Shown here: in pieces, positions 42,154 to 51,112 of the stretch | Position numbering within the stretch: position 1 is the first letter of the stretch | Layout: every line of letters starts with the position of its first letter | Source of the DNA: CAZCTC01 sp964501335 | GTDB taxonomy: Bacteria > Chloroflexota > Anaerolineae > B4-G1 > SLSP01 | Direction: 5' to 3' | DNA: 64,000 nt | Assembly (NCBI GenBank): GCA_964501335.1 | Contig: CAZCTC010000007.1 | Coordinates: 1 to 64,000 of the forward strand | Notes under the pieces: model-generated | What the model saw: only the letters and a program-made list of their open reading frames with translations | Database searches by the model: none | What the model was told of the DNA's origin: nothing | Program-made: the position numbers and the translations under genes

Positions 42154-43380
42154 TTAGTCGACGGCGGGGGCAGTTTTGAGGTTTTGGGCGCCGGCGAGTG
42201 AGGTGGCCAATGTGTAGAGACCTAACAAGAGCGTGAAGATCACAACCATGTAGATCGGGATGATTTCCAGGGAGAATTGTCGGGCGAGGACGCCGGCGAG
42301 CCCTGAGACGACGGCGGCCCCGATGGAGGCGGCGCTGATCTGGATGCCGATGGTGTTGGCGGCGTAGCGAGGGCCGACGCGATCACTGGTGCCGGAGACG
42401 AGGCCGGGGAAGATGGGGGCGATGGCGAATCCAATGAGGGCGACGCCGATCAGGCTGGCGAAGCTGAAGGGATTCCACCAGAGCAGGAGTGCTCCGGCTA
42501 AAGCGCCGGAAAAGCTGCCGATGAGCAGGGTGTTCAGGCCGACGCGTTTGGTATAGAATCCGGCCAGGAAACGGCCGAGGGTGAAGGTGGCCCAATAACT
42601 GGCAGCCCAGAAGCCGGCGATTTCGCCCGGAACGTTTCGGGCTTCGGTCAGGAGTGAATAGGTCCAGCTGCCCAGGGTCGCTTCGGCGCCGGTGTAGAGG
42701 GCGAAGATCAGGATGCTGAGCCAGACCAGCGGCCGGGCGAGGGTTTCTCGATAAGAGGTTTTATAATCCGTCAGCCGGCGTTCCGGTTTGGCCTGGGGAT
42801 CTTCTTTGATTTTCCACATAGGGAGGGTGATGACAAAGCTGGCGGCGAGGGCGATTTGGGCCAGACCGACAACGATGTAGCCGAGACGCCAGGTGTTGAA
42901 GAGGTTAAGGCCGGCGGTCATGATGACGGGGCCGAGGGTGACGCCGATGCCGTAGCTGGCATGCAGCCATTGCATCAGTTTTTCTTCAAAGTTGGCGGCG
43001 ACGTAGGTGTTGATGCCGGCATCGATCGCGCCGGCGCCGAGGCCGGAGAAGAAGCCGAGGGCGACCATCGTCCACCAGTTGGGAACGAGGGTGTAGCCGA
43101 TGAGGGCGCTGCTGGTGAGGGCGCAGCTGGCGGCGAGCAATTTGCCGACGCCCAGGCGGCTGAGGATGCGGCCGCTGAGCGCACTGGAAAGGAAGTAACC
43201 GGAAGTGCCAAGGATGAACATCATGCCCAGGGCATCCAGGGGTTGGGAGAAGTCGGCGCGGATGGAGGGCCAGGCGACGCCCAGGAGTCCATCGGGCAGG
43301 CCAAGAGAGATGAAGGCGATGTAGATCAGGATGATCAATCCGATTCCGACCTGAGGGGCCTTTTTAGTAGCGGTTTTCAT
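42154..43380 (-). CDS. Major facilitator superfamily transporter
   Basis: 408 residues, 12 predicted helices. The first loop motif after helix two (SGRILSRLGVGKLLAAS) corresponds to the MFS A-motif, and FSGLGAGAIDAGINTYVA recalls FucP/FHS-type sugar symporters. Helices six and seven are joined by a basic cytoplasmic loop (KIKEDPQAKPERR). Substrate may be a sugar, fitting the neighbouring carbohydrate genes, but drug-type transport cannot be excluded. The ribosome-binding site is weak. Monocistronic. Confidence 0.85.
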   Translation of the reverse strand: MKTATKKAPQVGIGLIILIYIAFISLGLPDGLLGVAWPSIRADFSQPLDALGMMFILGTSGYFLSSALSGRILSRLGVGKLLAASCALTSSALIGYTLVPNWWTMVALGFFSGLGAGAIDAGINTYVAANFEEKLMQWLHASYGIGVTLGPVIMTAGLNLFNTWRLGYIVVGLAQIALAASFVITLPMWKIKEDPQAKPERRLTDYKTSYRETLARPLVWLSILIFALYTGAEATLGSWTYSLLTEARNVPGEIAGFWAASYWATFTLGRFLAGFYTKRVGLNTLLIGSFSGALAGALLLWWNPFSFASLIGVALIGFAIAPIFPGLVSGTSDRVGPRYAANTIGIQISAASIGAAVVSGLAGVLARQFSLEIIPIYMVVIFTLLLGLYTLATSLAGAQNLKTAPAVD

Positions 43381-43509
43381 AAGTTGTTGACTCGATTCTC
43401 TGGCTGTATGAGCCAGAACAGAGGATGGAGGCTTTCCGTAAGGGGTCGGCCCGGTGAATTATACCATAAAGGGGAACTTCTGTTGTTAAGCGGACGTTAG
43501 AAGTCAGTA

Positions 43510-43640
43510 GAGTGTTTGTATAGCGTCCCGCAAATGACTTCTTTGAGTTAGATGCGACGCGCAGGATGGGGAGAGAGAGTTGTTTTTGTTCATTTTTCGG
43601 CGGCTTCAGAAAGCCGCCGAAAAATGGGCTTTTTCTATTG
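43510..43640 (-). repeat. Dispersed hairpin element, inverted copy
   Basis: Minus-strand copy: hairpin 43591-43626 (16-base perfect arms, core CGGCGGCTT, loop CAGA), CTCTCTCCCC, CCTGCGCGTCGCATC and TTTGCGGGACGCTATA. It occupies the gap between the divergent MFS and serpin genes and ends about 45 bases before the serpin ribosome-binding site. Confidence 0.65.
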
Positions 43641-43675
43641 TTCAGGTTGCACAAAACTTTTAAGGAGGATGCCCC

Positions 43676-44968
43676 ATGAAGAAGTCGGTGGTTGGTAAGG
43701 TGGTTTCGGCGATGGTGGGTCTGGCGATGCTGGCGGGATGTACCGGTCCGGCCGTCAATAACGGCGGTGCTACTGAGGCGAAATCGGATGCGGCACGGAT
43801 TACGGCCCCCTCTGTGCCGGCGGAAGATCTGGCTGAATTGACGGCCGGCAATCGGGCTTTTGGGATGGATCTTTATCAGCAGTTGCGGGTCGAGCAGGAG
43901 GGGAATTTATTTTTCTCGCCGCACAGCATTTCGATTGCCCTGGCGATGACCTATGCGGGGGCTAAGGGGCAGACCGCCGAGGAGATGGCGGATGTGCTCA
44001 ATTTTACATTGCCGGCTGAGAAGCTCCATCCGGCGTTCAATGCGTTGGATCTGGCTTTACAACCGGGCGAGGTGAGTGAGGAGGAGCAGCCGTTAGTGTT
44101 GGAGGGGGCCAATGCGTTGTGGGGACAGAAGGGTTTACCTTTCCGTCCGGCATTTCTGGATCTGCTGGCGCAGAATTATGGAGCGGGGATGCGGCTGGTG
44201 GATTTCGTAAATGCGCCCGAGCCGGCCCGGCTGGCGATCAATCAATGGGTCAGCGATCAGACGCGGACGAAGATCAAGGATTTGTTGAAAGAGGGGACAG
44301 TTGACGGCAGCACCAGGTTGGTGCTGGTCAATGCGATCTATTTCAAGGGGGGCTGGCGTTATACCTTCAATAAAGATGCGACGAGCGAGGTTCCCTTTAC
44401 CCGGTTGGATGGGAGTCAGGTCGATGTGCCGATGATGTATTGGTCCGAAGCCGATCATGTGCTGTATAAACAGGGCGAAGGGTATCAATCGGTAGAGTTG
44501 CCCTATGAAGGCGGGAATGCCGTTATGACGATTTTTGTCCCGGATGCGGGGCAGTTTGAGGCATTTGAGTCGAGCCTGACGGCGGAGCGGTTGGATGTGT
44601 TGCTGGGGGAGATGGAGTCCCAACTCGTCATGCTTTCCATGCCGAAATTTCGCAATGAGAGTGGGTTTGAGCTGTCGACTGTTTTAATAGAGATGGGAAT
44701 GCCGACGGCGTTCTCCGGAGGGGCCGATTTTTCGGGGATGACCGAAGGGAATGGTTTGATGATCGGGGCGGTGATCCATAAGGCCTTTGTGGAGGTGAAT
44801 GAAACGGGGACGGAGGCGGCGGCGGCGACGGCGGTGTTGATGACGGAGACGGCCCTTCAGATGGATGATCCGATTCCGTTGACGATCGATCGGCCGTTTA
44901 TCTATCTGATCCGTGACCGGCAGACGGGAGAGGTGCTGTTTGTAGGAAGGATGGTGGATCCGCAATAG
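43676..44968 (+). CDS. Serpin-family protease inhibitor lipoprotein
   Basis: 430 residues. Lipoprotein signal with LAGC (Cys22), a short linker, and a full serpin fold (about 60-430): NLFFSPHSISIALAMTYAGA, the strand/helix FKGGWRYTFN, and a reactive-centre hinge GTEAAAATAV, whose small residues are typical of inhibitory serpins. Counting from the hinge Gly as P15 puts the scissile bond near Thr-Ala in VLMTETALQ; the exact P1 is uncertain. C-terminal RPFIYLIRDRQTGEVLFVGRMVDP is canonical. It probably traps serine or cysteine proteases at the cell surface. AGGAGG eight bases before ATG. Confidence 0.93.
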   Translation: MKKSVVGKVVSAMVGLAMLAGCTGPAVNNGGATEAKSDAARITAPSVPAEDLAELTAGNRAFGMDLYQQLRVEQEGNLFFSPHSISIALAMTYAGAKGQTAEEMADVLNFTLPAEKLHPAFNALDLALQPGEVSEEEQPLVLEGANALWGQKGLPFRPAFLDLLAQNYGAGMRLVDFVNAPEPARLAINQWVSDQTRTKIKDLLKEGTVDGSTRLVLVNAIYFKGGWRYTFNKDATSEVPFTRLDGSQVDVPMMYWSEADHVLYKQGEGYQSVELPYEGGNAVMTIFVPDAGQFEAFESSLTAERLDVLLGEMESQLVMLSMPKFRNESGFELSTVLIEMGMPTAFSGGADFSGMTEGNGLMIGAVIHKAFVEVNETGTEAAAATAVLMTETALQMDDPIPLTIDRPFIYLIRDRQTGEVLFVGRMVDPQ

Positions 44969-44994
44969 GTTGCGGGAGTGGAAGACATGGAAGA

Positions 44995-45115
44995 GCGGAA
45001 GAATGGAAGAGATTGGAAAAGAAAATCTCATTTTTGCGGCGGCTTTCCGAAGCCGCCGCAAAAATGAATAAAAATAACTCTCTCTGCCCGCTCCGCACCG
45101 CGCGTCGTTTAGAGT
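44995..45115 (+). repeat. Dispersed hairpin element after the serpin gene
   Basis: Hairpin 45029-45066 (17-base arms, core GCGGCGGCTT, loop TCCG), then ATAAAAATAACTCTCTC and CCGCACCGCGCGTCGTTT; the TTGCGGGACG tail is missing. It lies 60 bases past the serpin stop. Confidence 0.65.
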
Positions 45116-45179
45116 GGAAGAATGGAAGATTGTTAGATAATTGAAGTGGGTAGTTTTTTGGGGGAATGGAAGCGGGAAG

Positions 45180-45220
45180 ACCTCGCGTGCTTATCCAATG
45201 AGCATGCGAGGTTTTGTTTT
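45180..45220 (+). terminator. Intrinsic terminator
   Basis: Stem CCTCGCGTGCT / AGCATGCGAGG (one G-T wobble), loop TATCCAATG, followed by TTTTGTTTT. Good rho-independent terminator for plus-strand transcription from the serpin gene. Confidence 0.7.
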
Positions 45221-45299
45221 GGGGAAATTTGAATCCTTTTTCGGCGCCTTGCGTTATAGCTTTTATAGGCAGTTCAGGTTACTATCGCGATAAGTATAG

Positions 45300-45373
45300 A
45301 GTAGACAGTAGACAGCGGATTTTCAGCCATTTGAGTCGGTTAGGTAAATGTTTTTATTGTCCATTGTCTACTT
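45300..45373. repeat. AGTAGAC heptamers, with a later inverted copy
   Basis: AGTAGAC-AGTAGAC-AG at 45300-45315, and on the opposite strand AGTAGAC-AATGGAC at about 45373-45360. Lies in the leader of the sigma-factor operon. Confidence 0.6.
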
Positions 45374-45400
45374 ATTGTAGTTCATGTGAGGTCATGTTGA

Positions 45401-45943
45401 ATGAAACCAGATGACGCTGAGTTGGTGAGGCGGGTGCAGCGAGGGGATGGTGAGGCGATGGGTTTGATTTACGATCGCTATCACGAAGCTATTTATCGTT
45501 ATCTCTGGCTGCGCCTTCAGGATACCTGGGCGGCGGAAGATTTGACCGGAGATATTTTTATGCGAGCGGTGGCGGCGATTCACGATTATCAGGCCCGAGA
45601 GGTTCCTTTTCAAGCGTGGTTATATCGTTTGGCTCACAACCGGTTGGTGGATTATTATCGCCGGGAAAGTGGCCGGAATCTGGTGCCCCTGGAGATTGCA
45701 GAGGAGGTACTTATGGCTGATCCGGAAGCCGGGAATGGGGGGCGGGATGTGCTGGCGGTGGATCAGGTGCGGACAGCCCTGGCGCGACTTGATCCGATCC
45801 AGCGCGAGGTTTTGGTGATGCGGTTTTTGTTGGGGCTGCCGTTACGTGAGGTGGCTCTGGCATTGGATAAGACAACCGCTGCGATTAAATCTTTGCAACA
45901 TCGCGGCTTACAGGCGTTAAGGGCGGCGTTGGGACAGGAGTGA
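45401..45943 (+). CDS. ECF RNA polymerase sigma factor
   Basis: 180 residues. Region 2 (about 10-75) with DDAELVRRVQRGD, DLTGDIFMRAV and FQAWLYRLAHNRLVDYYRR; region 4 (about 118-178) with LDPIQREVLVMRFLLGLPLREVALALDKTTAAIKSLQHRGL. These match extracytoplasmic-function sigma-70 factors, which recruit RNA polymerase to a small regulon. First gene of an operon; the next ORF starts three bases after its stop and encodes a single-pass membrane protein that should be its anti-sigma or signal-relay partner. Autoregulation is expected for this class but no -35/-10 pair was assigned. Confidence 0.93.
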   Translation: MKPDDAELVRRVQRGDGEAMGLIYDRYHEAIYRYLWLRLQDTWAAEDLTGDIFMRAVAAIHDYQAREVPFQAWLYRLAHNRLVDYYRRESGRNLVPLEIAEEVLMADPEAGNGGRDVLAVDQVRTALARLDPIQREVLVMRFLLGLPLREVALALDKTTAAIKSLQHRGLQALRAALGQE

Positions 45944-45946
45944 AAG

Positions 45947-48211
45947 ATGGAGGATCTTGAGGCGGATCGATTGCAGGTGCGATTGGAGCGGCTGGAGTCG
46001 GGCGAGCCGTTGGAACGGTGTCTGGCGGAATTGTCGGAGGAAGAGCAGGCTTTGTTGCGGCTGGCATTTCGATTGCGCCAGGTTGAGTGGCCTGTGCGCG
46101 ATCAAAAACGGGTTGCTGGACAGCGGGCGGCCCTTGTCAATCAGGTAGAACGGGAGGCAAGTAAGATGGAAAAGATTTCTTCCAGAACGAGGGAACGGCT
46201 GCGGATCTGGTTGGTGCCGGCTGCTTTTGCGGCGGTGGCGGGGTTGATTGTTTTGTTGGTGATTTTCTGGGGCGGTGGGATGGGGCGGGTTCCGGGCGAA
46301 AAGGGAACGCCGGCGCCTGTGGTTGAGGCTACGCCGGCCTATCAGGTGTGGCTGCCGTTAATTGCGGCGGCTCAGCCTCCGTCTCCGGATCGGGCCCGGC
46401 TGTTGGATGTGCGGGGATGGGTGGAAGTTTTTCGGGAGGGAAGCTGGCAGCGGGTGATCGTCAATGGAAGCGTTGTTTCCGGGGAGAAGATCAGGACCGG
46501 GACGCTTTCGGGGGCGACTTTGGGATTGTACGACGGCGGCCGGATCGAGCTGGGAGCTGAGGCGGAGCTGGATCTGAAGATTCTGGAGGCCCGGACCGGG
46601 GGCGAGCCGCGAGTTGTTCAATTGGTGCAGGTGCGGGGGCAAAGCCGACATGAGGTAGCTCATGCAACTGCGGCCGGTTCAGAATATCGGGTCGATGCGG
46701 CCGGGGCATCGGGGACGGCGAAGGGGACGGTTTTCGGTGTTGATGTTGAGGCTGACGGCGCTTCCCGTTTCTGGGTCGATGAGGGGAAGGTCGAGGTCAG
46801 CGGGGCCGGGCGCAGTGTGATGGTGGAAGCTGGCAAGTTGTCGGTTGTTGCGCCTGAGGCGATCCCGTCGGATCCGGTTTTTCGGGTTTCCGGGGAAGGG
46901 ACGGTGGAGGCTGTGGGAGCGAGCTGGACAATTGCCGGACAGGTATTTCAAGTTTATACCGGTACTGAGATCGTTGGCGATCCCATCGTGGGGGATTGGG
47001 TATCGGTCGAGGGGTATTTGCGGGCGGATAATACCCGGGTGGCAGAGCGGATTGTATTGTTGCGTCGTTCTCAGGCCAATCGGTTCAGTTTGACGGGAAT
47101 TCTTGAAGCGCGTTCCGGGACTCTCTGGACCGTGGCCGGGCAGTCGATTTCAGTCACCGCCCAGACCGAATTGATCGGCGCGGCCCAGGTTAATGATACG
47201 GTGCGGGTCGAAGGGTTGATCTTGCCGGGAGGGACGCTTCAGGCTGAGCGGGTGGAGCTGATTACGGAAACGCTGGGATTGCCGTTTGATTTTACCGGCG
47301 TGGTGGAATCCATGGCGGCCGACCAATGGATTATTTCGGGGGTGACCGTTCAGATCGTTACCGACACAGCCGTGACGGAAGGGCTGGCCGTCGGGGATGT
47401 GGTGCGGGCCCGTGGCTTGATTCAATCCAATGGGGCCTGGGTGGCTGCTTCCATTGTGCCGGCTTTGCCGGAAGAGCAGTCCTTTGAGATTACGGGGCAG
47501 ATTTTGACCATGGAGCCCTGGAATGTGGGCGGCTTCAGCTTTGAAACGCGGGAGTGGACCGACATTGCGGTTGGATTGGAGAGCGGCGATCGGGTGCGGG
47601 TGCGGGGGTGGATTACTGAAGATGGAACCCGCGTGGCTTTTTCCATTGAGAAGCTGGACGAAGAGGAGCGGACGATTATTTTGATCGGTACCGTTGAGAG
47701 CCGGGAACCGTGGGTGGTGAGCGGGATTTCACTGGTTGTGGATGGGAAAACCGAGATTGCCGATGGAATTGTCGTGGGCATGCTGGTGCGTGTGGAGGCC
47801 CGGTTGTTACTGGACGGCAGCTGGCAGGCGATCAGCATTCGTCCGCTTGCGACTCAGGGGTGTCTGACGCTCAATGCCGTGGTGGTGAGTGTGAGCGGCG
47901 ATCAATTACGGGTGGTCGATTGGCCGGCATTGCCGTTGGATGAGGATACCGAAATTGAGGGAGATTTGAGGCCCAACAGTGTGGTTCAGTTGAGGGTTTG
48001 CTTTGTAGGGAATCGCATGTACCTTGTGAGTATCCTTATTATTGAAGCAGCTCAGCCTCCGATTGTCACACCGCCGGCAAATGGTGGGGAAGGGGGGGGC
48101 AGTGTAACGATTTGTCATAAACCCGGTAAGAATCAGCAGACGATGACCGTGCCGCAGTCCGCGCTGAAGGGACATCTGGGGCACGGTGACACTCTGGGCG
48201 GGTGTCCTTAA
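45947..48211 (+). CDS. Membrane FecR/DUF5666 protein, putative anti-sigma factor
   Basis: 754 residues. A cytoplasmic N-terminal region (1-85) without the zinc HxxxCxxC motif, one transmembrane helix (88-108), then a FecR-like domain (about 152-302) and six DUF5666-type beta repeats (about 312-705). The C-terminus has VTICHKPGKNQQTMTVPQSA followed by HLGHGD, a short Cys/His module found at the ends of many bacterial surface proteins. The layout suggests a membrane-anchored sensor that sequesters the upstream sigma factor; this is inferred from gene order. GGAG of the ribosome-binding site lies within the last codons of the sigma gene. Confidence 0.8.
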   Translation: MEDLEADRLQVRLERLESGEPLERCLAELSEEEQALLRLAFRLRQVEWPVRDQKRVAGQRAALVNQVEREASKMEKISSRTRERLRIWLVPAAFAAVAGLIVLLVIFWGGGMGRVPGEKGTPAPVVEATPAYQVWLPLIAAAQPPSPDRARLLDVRGWVEVFREGSWQRVIVNGSVVSGEKIRTGTLSGATLGLYDGGRIELGAEAELDLKILEARTGGEPRVVQLVQVRGQSRHEVAHATAAGSEYRVDAAGASGTAKGTVFGVDVEADGASRFWVDEGKVEVSGAGRSVMVEAGKLSVVAPEAIPSDPVFRVSGEGTVEAVGASWTIAGQVFQVYTGTEIVGDPIVGDWVSVEGYLRADNTRVAERIVLLRRSQANRFSLTGILEARSGTLWTVAGQSISVTAQTELIGAAQVNDTVRVEGLILPGGTLQAERVELITETLGLPFDFTGVVESMAADQWIISGVTVQIVTDTAVTEGLAVGDVVRARGLIQSNGAWVAASIVPALPEEQSFEITGQILTMEPWNVGGFSFETREWTDIAVGLESGDRVRVRGWITEDGTRVAFSIEKLDEEERTIILIGTVESREPWVVSGISLVVDGKTEIADGIVVGMLVRVEARLLLDGSWQAISIRPLATQGCLTLNAVVVSVSGDQLRVVDWPALPLDEDTEIEGDLRPNSVVQLRVCFVGNRMYLVSILIIEAAQPPIVTPPANGGEGGGSVTICHKPGKNQQTMTVPQSALKGHLGHGDTLGGCP

Positions 48212-48222
48212 AGGAGGAGCGG

Positions 48223-51027
48223 ATGGAACAGGTTACACGGCGATGGGTCTGGGGAAGGTTGGGGAGCGCAGTGTTGGGCGCTTTGATTATGCTGGCGTTT
48301 TGGGTGGGGAGTGGGGGGAATTGGGTCGTTGCCGGCCCGATTCCTCCGCCGACCGGCTATCCCAAACTGAGTCTTTCGATCAAGAGTGTGACGCCGACTC
48401 TGACTTCGGTGGGAGAATCGGTGTTGACTTATACGATTGAGATCCGCAATACGGGCGGGTACACGGCTGAAAATGTGCGTCTGACGGATATCGTGCCGAC
48501 GGGGACCGTTTATCGCGGCGATGTGTGGTCCAGTGCGGCGCCTACGCCCACGGTGGTGAGTGGAGTAATTTCCTGGACGGGGCGCGTCGGATTTGACGCG
48601 GTGGTATGGGTCCGTTTCAGCGTCAGTACGACGGCGGCACTTTCCGGGGTCGTGCGGAATACGGCGATGATCAGTCAGGCGGCTTTGTCTCAGACTGTAT
48701 GGGTGACCGCGGAGTCGCGGCTGGCCGACGGGCCGGTTTTCTCTTTGACGAAAGCGGCGGCGCCGGATCGACCGGGAGCCAATCAGCCGCTCTACTATAC
48801 GCTTACGTTGGTAAATCTGGGGCAACCGGCCGTGGATTTGCCTATCACGGTCAGCGATGCGGTGCCGTCGAATACCGTGCTGCGGGATATCGGCATGGGA
48901 GGGGCGACCGATTCCTTGAGCCGGATGGTGACCTGGACCCGACGAATTACGTTGGCGACGGGAGCTTCCATGCCGCTGACCTTCAGTGTGCGGATCGGGG
49001 ATGTTCCCAGCGGCACCGTGGTAACCAATGCGCTCTATCAGGTGGCGGCTCCGCCGGCACCGTTGGTTACGGGGACGCCTCACACAGTTACCGTGATCGA
49101 TCCCATTCTGGTGGTGGCGAAGACCGTTTTCCCCGATCCGGTGGGCTCCAATCGAGAGGCCACCTATACCATTTCGGTTTTCAATCGCGGTTCGGTGGCG
49201 ACGGGGCTGGTCATTACGGATCAATTGCCGGGCTGGACGGATTACCGGCGCGGCGGGGTCCTGAATGGAAATGTTGTTTCCTGGACCTTGCCGTTGTTGG
49301 AGCCGGATGCCCGTGCTCAATTGACCTATACTGTTTACATCAGTGATGTATTTGAGGTGGCGGCGGTTAACGATCGTTATGGTGCCTGTTGTGATCAGGG
49401 GGTGTGTGCGGTCGGTCAACCGCTGACTAATGTAATTCATGGACCTGTCTTTGACGTTTCGGTGGTGCTTGATCCTATCGCAAAGAAGCCGGGCGGTGGC
49501 GGTGGCCCGGTCACGCCGACGCTGGTGGTGCGCAATTTGGGGCCCGGCAATGCTTTAAGTGCAACAGCGTTGTTGCAGTTTGAGCGGATCAGCGTGAGTG
49601 CCAATGATCTTTATGCTATCCCGGCAGTAGGGAGTTCTCCGCCGTTCCCATCAGGCGCCTCCTGCGGGGACAGGTGCATTACCTTTGTCTGGGTGGGCGA
49701 TCTGGCTCTTGGAGATGTAGTTACTTTTACCACTACGGTGCCTCAATCGACGATCGGCGGAGAAGAAGGTGTAGAGTATAAGGCGCGGATAATTATCACC
49801 GACAGCCTGTATCAGACGGCTACTTTGCCGTTCAGTGAGACGGCGGTAGGACGGGTAACGCATCTGGCCAATCTCATTCCGGTGAAGGAAGCTCCGGCCA
49901 TTGCGGGGCGGGGTGAGTTGCTCACTTACACCCTTCGCGTCTGGAACAGCGCTCTGGCGACGGATTCGCCTCCCCTGCCGGTCTTGACGGATACGATTCC
50001 CTCCAGCATGACGTTGGTGGCGATCAGCGATGGGGGGGTGAGCCGGACCGTTTCGGGAACGACGATCGTCTCCTGGACTTTGCCGGCGTTGGGGACAGGG
50101 GATTCCCTTTCCCGTTGGTTCACGGTCCGTGTGGGCAACGATCTGGTCAGCGGGACGGCTTTGATCAACAAGGACTATCGGGTTTCATGGTATGAAGACG
50201 GCGAGACGGGGGTCTATTCCAATACCGGGGAACCGGTGACGACGACCGTGCATGAAGTGGGGTTGGTCGATTCGTACAAAGTGGTCACGCCGGCGATTGT
50301 GATGCCGGGCGAGCGGAATGTGTTGACCTATATTTTGCATATTTCCAATACCAGCGGGGTTTCGCTGAGCGGCGTGACCGTGACGGATCAGTTGCCGTGG
50401 CAGGTATCCACTTATCAGCGCGACGCGGTGGCGAGTGCCGGTCAACTGGTGAGCGATATCGTCAGTTTGGGGTGGACCGGGGCGGTGAGCCCGTATGCGG
50501 AGCAACTGATCACTCTGACGGTTAAGGTCGATCCCTGGTATAAGGGGCCGGTGACCAATACCATGGTAATCAGCCATCCGTTGTTGCTTGCGCCGGTGAC
50601 CCGGACGGCGACGGCTTATGTCACGGATCAGCCGGTGTTGCAGATTTCCAAGGCGGCTTATCCCGATCCCGCGGTGCGGAATGATCCGTTGGAGTATCGA
50701 TTGCGGGTGGTCAATTTGGGACAACGGGCTACGGATCTGGTAGTGACCGATGTTGTGCCGCTCTATTCGGCTTATATTCCGGGGAGCGCGACGGGCAATG
50801 GACAGATTCTGAGCAATACGCTCAGTTGGAATCTGCCGGAGTTGGGCCCGGGGGCAGAGCAGGAGCTGGCTTTCCGGGTCAGTATCAGCGGCGGCCTGGA
50901 GTTGGTCAATGCGCAGTATGGGGTGCGCAGCGCGGAAGGGATTACGGCTACCGGGATCCCGCTGCATACGAAGGTGACCGGAGGTGGGGGAATTTATTTG
51001 CCCATCGTGATGCGCAACGGTCGTTAA
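48223..51027 (+). CDS. Secreted DUF11-repeat surface protein
   Basis: 934 residues. Signal peptide (1-37), then about seven DUF11-type beta-sandwich repeats, each with a LTYTxxxxNxG strand and a VTDxxP turn, and a C-terminal GGGIYLPIVMRNGR tail. DUF11 repeats usually act as stalks. AAAGGAGGAGCGG precedes ATG 48223, fixing the start; the gene begins 11 bases after the FecR/DUF5666 stop and is likely the operon's structural product. Positive tail residues after the YLP motif recall a C-terminal sorting or anchoring tag. Probably under control of the ECF sigma factor. Confidence 0.85.
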   Translation: MEQVTRRWVWGRLGSAVLGALIMLAFWVGSGGNWVVAGPIPPPTGYPKLSLSIKSVTPTLTSVGESVLTYTIEIRNTGGYTAENVRLTDIVPTGTVYRGDVWSSAAPTPTVVSGVISWTGRVGFDAVVWVRFSVSTTAALSGVVRNTAMISQAALSQTVWVTAESRLADGPVFSLTKAAAPDRPGANQPLYYTLTLVNLGQPAVDLPITVSDAVPSNTVLRDIGMGGATDSLSRMVTWTRRITLATGASMPLTFSVRIGDVPSGTVVTNALYQVAAPPAPLVTGTPHTVTVIDPILVVAKTVFPDPVGSNREATYTISVFNRGSVATGLVITDQLPGWTDYRRGGVLNGNVVSWTLPLLEPDARAQLTYTVYISDVFEVAAVNDRYGACCDQGVCAVGQPLTNVIHGPVFDVSVVLDPIAKKPGGGGGPVTPTLVVRNLGPGNALSATALLQFERISVSANDLYAIPAVGSSPPFPSGASCGDRCITFVWVGDLALGDVVTFTTTVPQSTIGGEEGVEYKARIIITDSLYQTATLPFSETAVGRVTHLANLIPVKEAPAIAGRGELLTYTLRVWNSALATDSPPLPVLTDTIPSSMTLVAISDGGVSRTVSGTTIVSWTLPALGTGDSLSRWFTVRVGNDLVSGTALINKDYRVSWYEDGETGVYSNTGEPVTTTVHEVGLVDSYKVVTPAIVMPGERNVLTYILHISNTSGVSLSGVTVTDQLPWQVSTYQRDAVASAGQLVSDIVSLGWTGAVSPYAEQLITLTVKVDPWYKGPVTNTMVISHPLLLAPVTRTATAYVTDQPVLQISKAAYPDPAVRNDPLEYRLRVVNLGQRATDLVVTDVVPLYSAYIPGSATGNGQILSNTLSWNLPELGPGAEQELAFRVSISGGLELVNAQYGVRSAEGITATGIPLHTKVTGGGGIYLPIVMRNGR

Positions 51028-51077
51028 AGGACTGGATTTATCGAGATAGCAACCTGAGTTAAATATAAAGGATTAGT

Positions 51078-51112
51078 ATTTGGGGCGCGTCCTGACAGGG
51101 CGCGCCCCAAAT
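51078..51112. terminator. Hairpin terminator after the DUF11 operon
   Basis: Arms ATTTGGGGCGCGTCC and AGGGCGCGCCCCAAAT (one wobble), loop TGAC, 50 bases past the operon stop; TTTAATTTT follows. Same variable-stem hairpin type as the dispersed elements but without their conserved tail. Confidence 0.65.
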
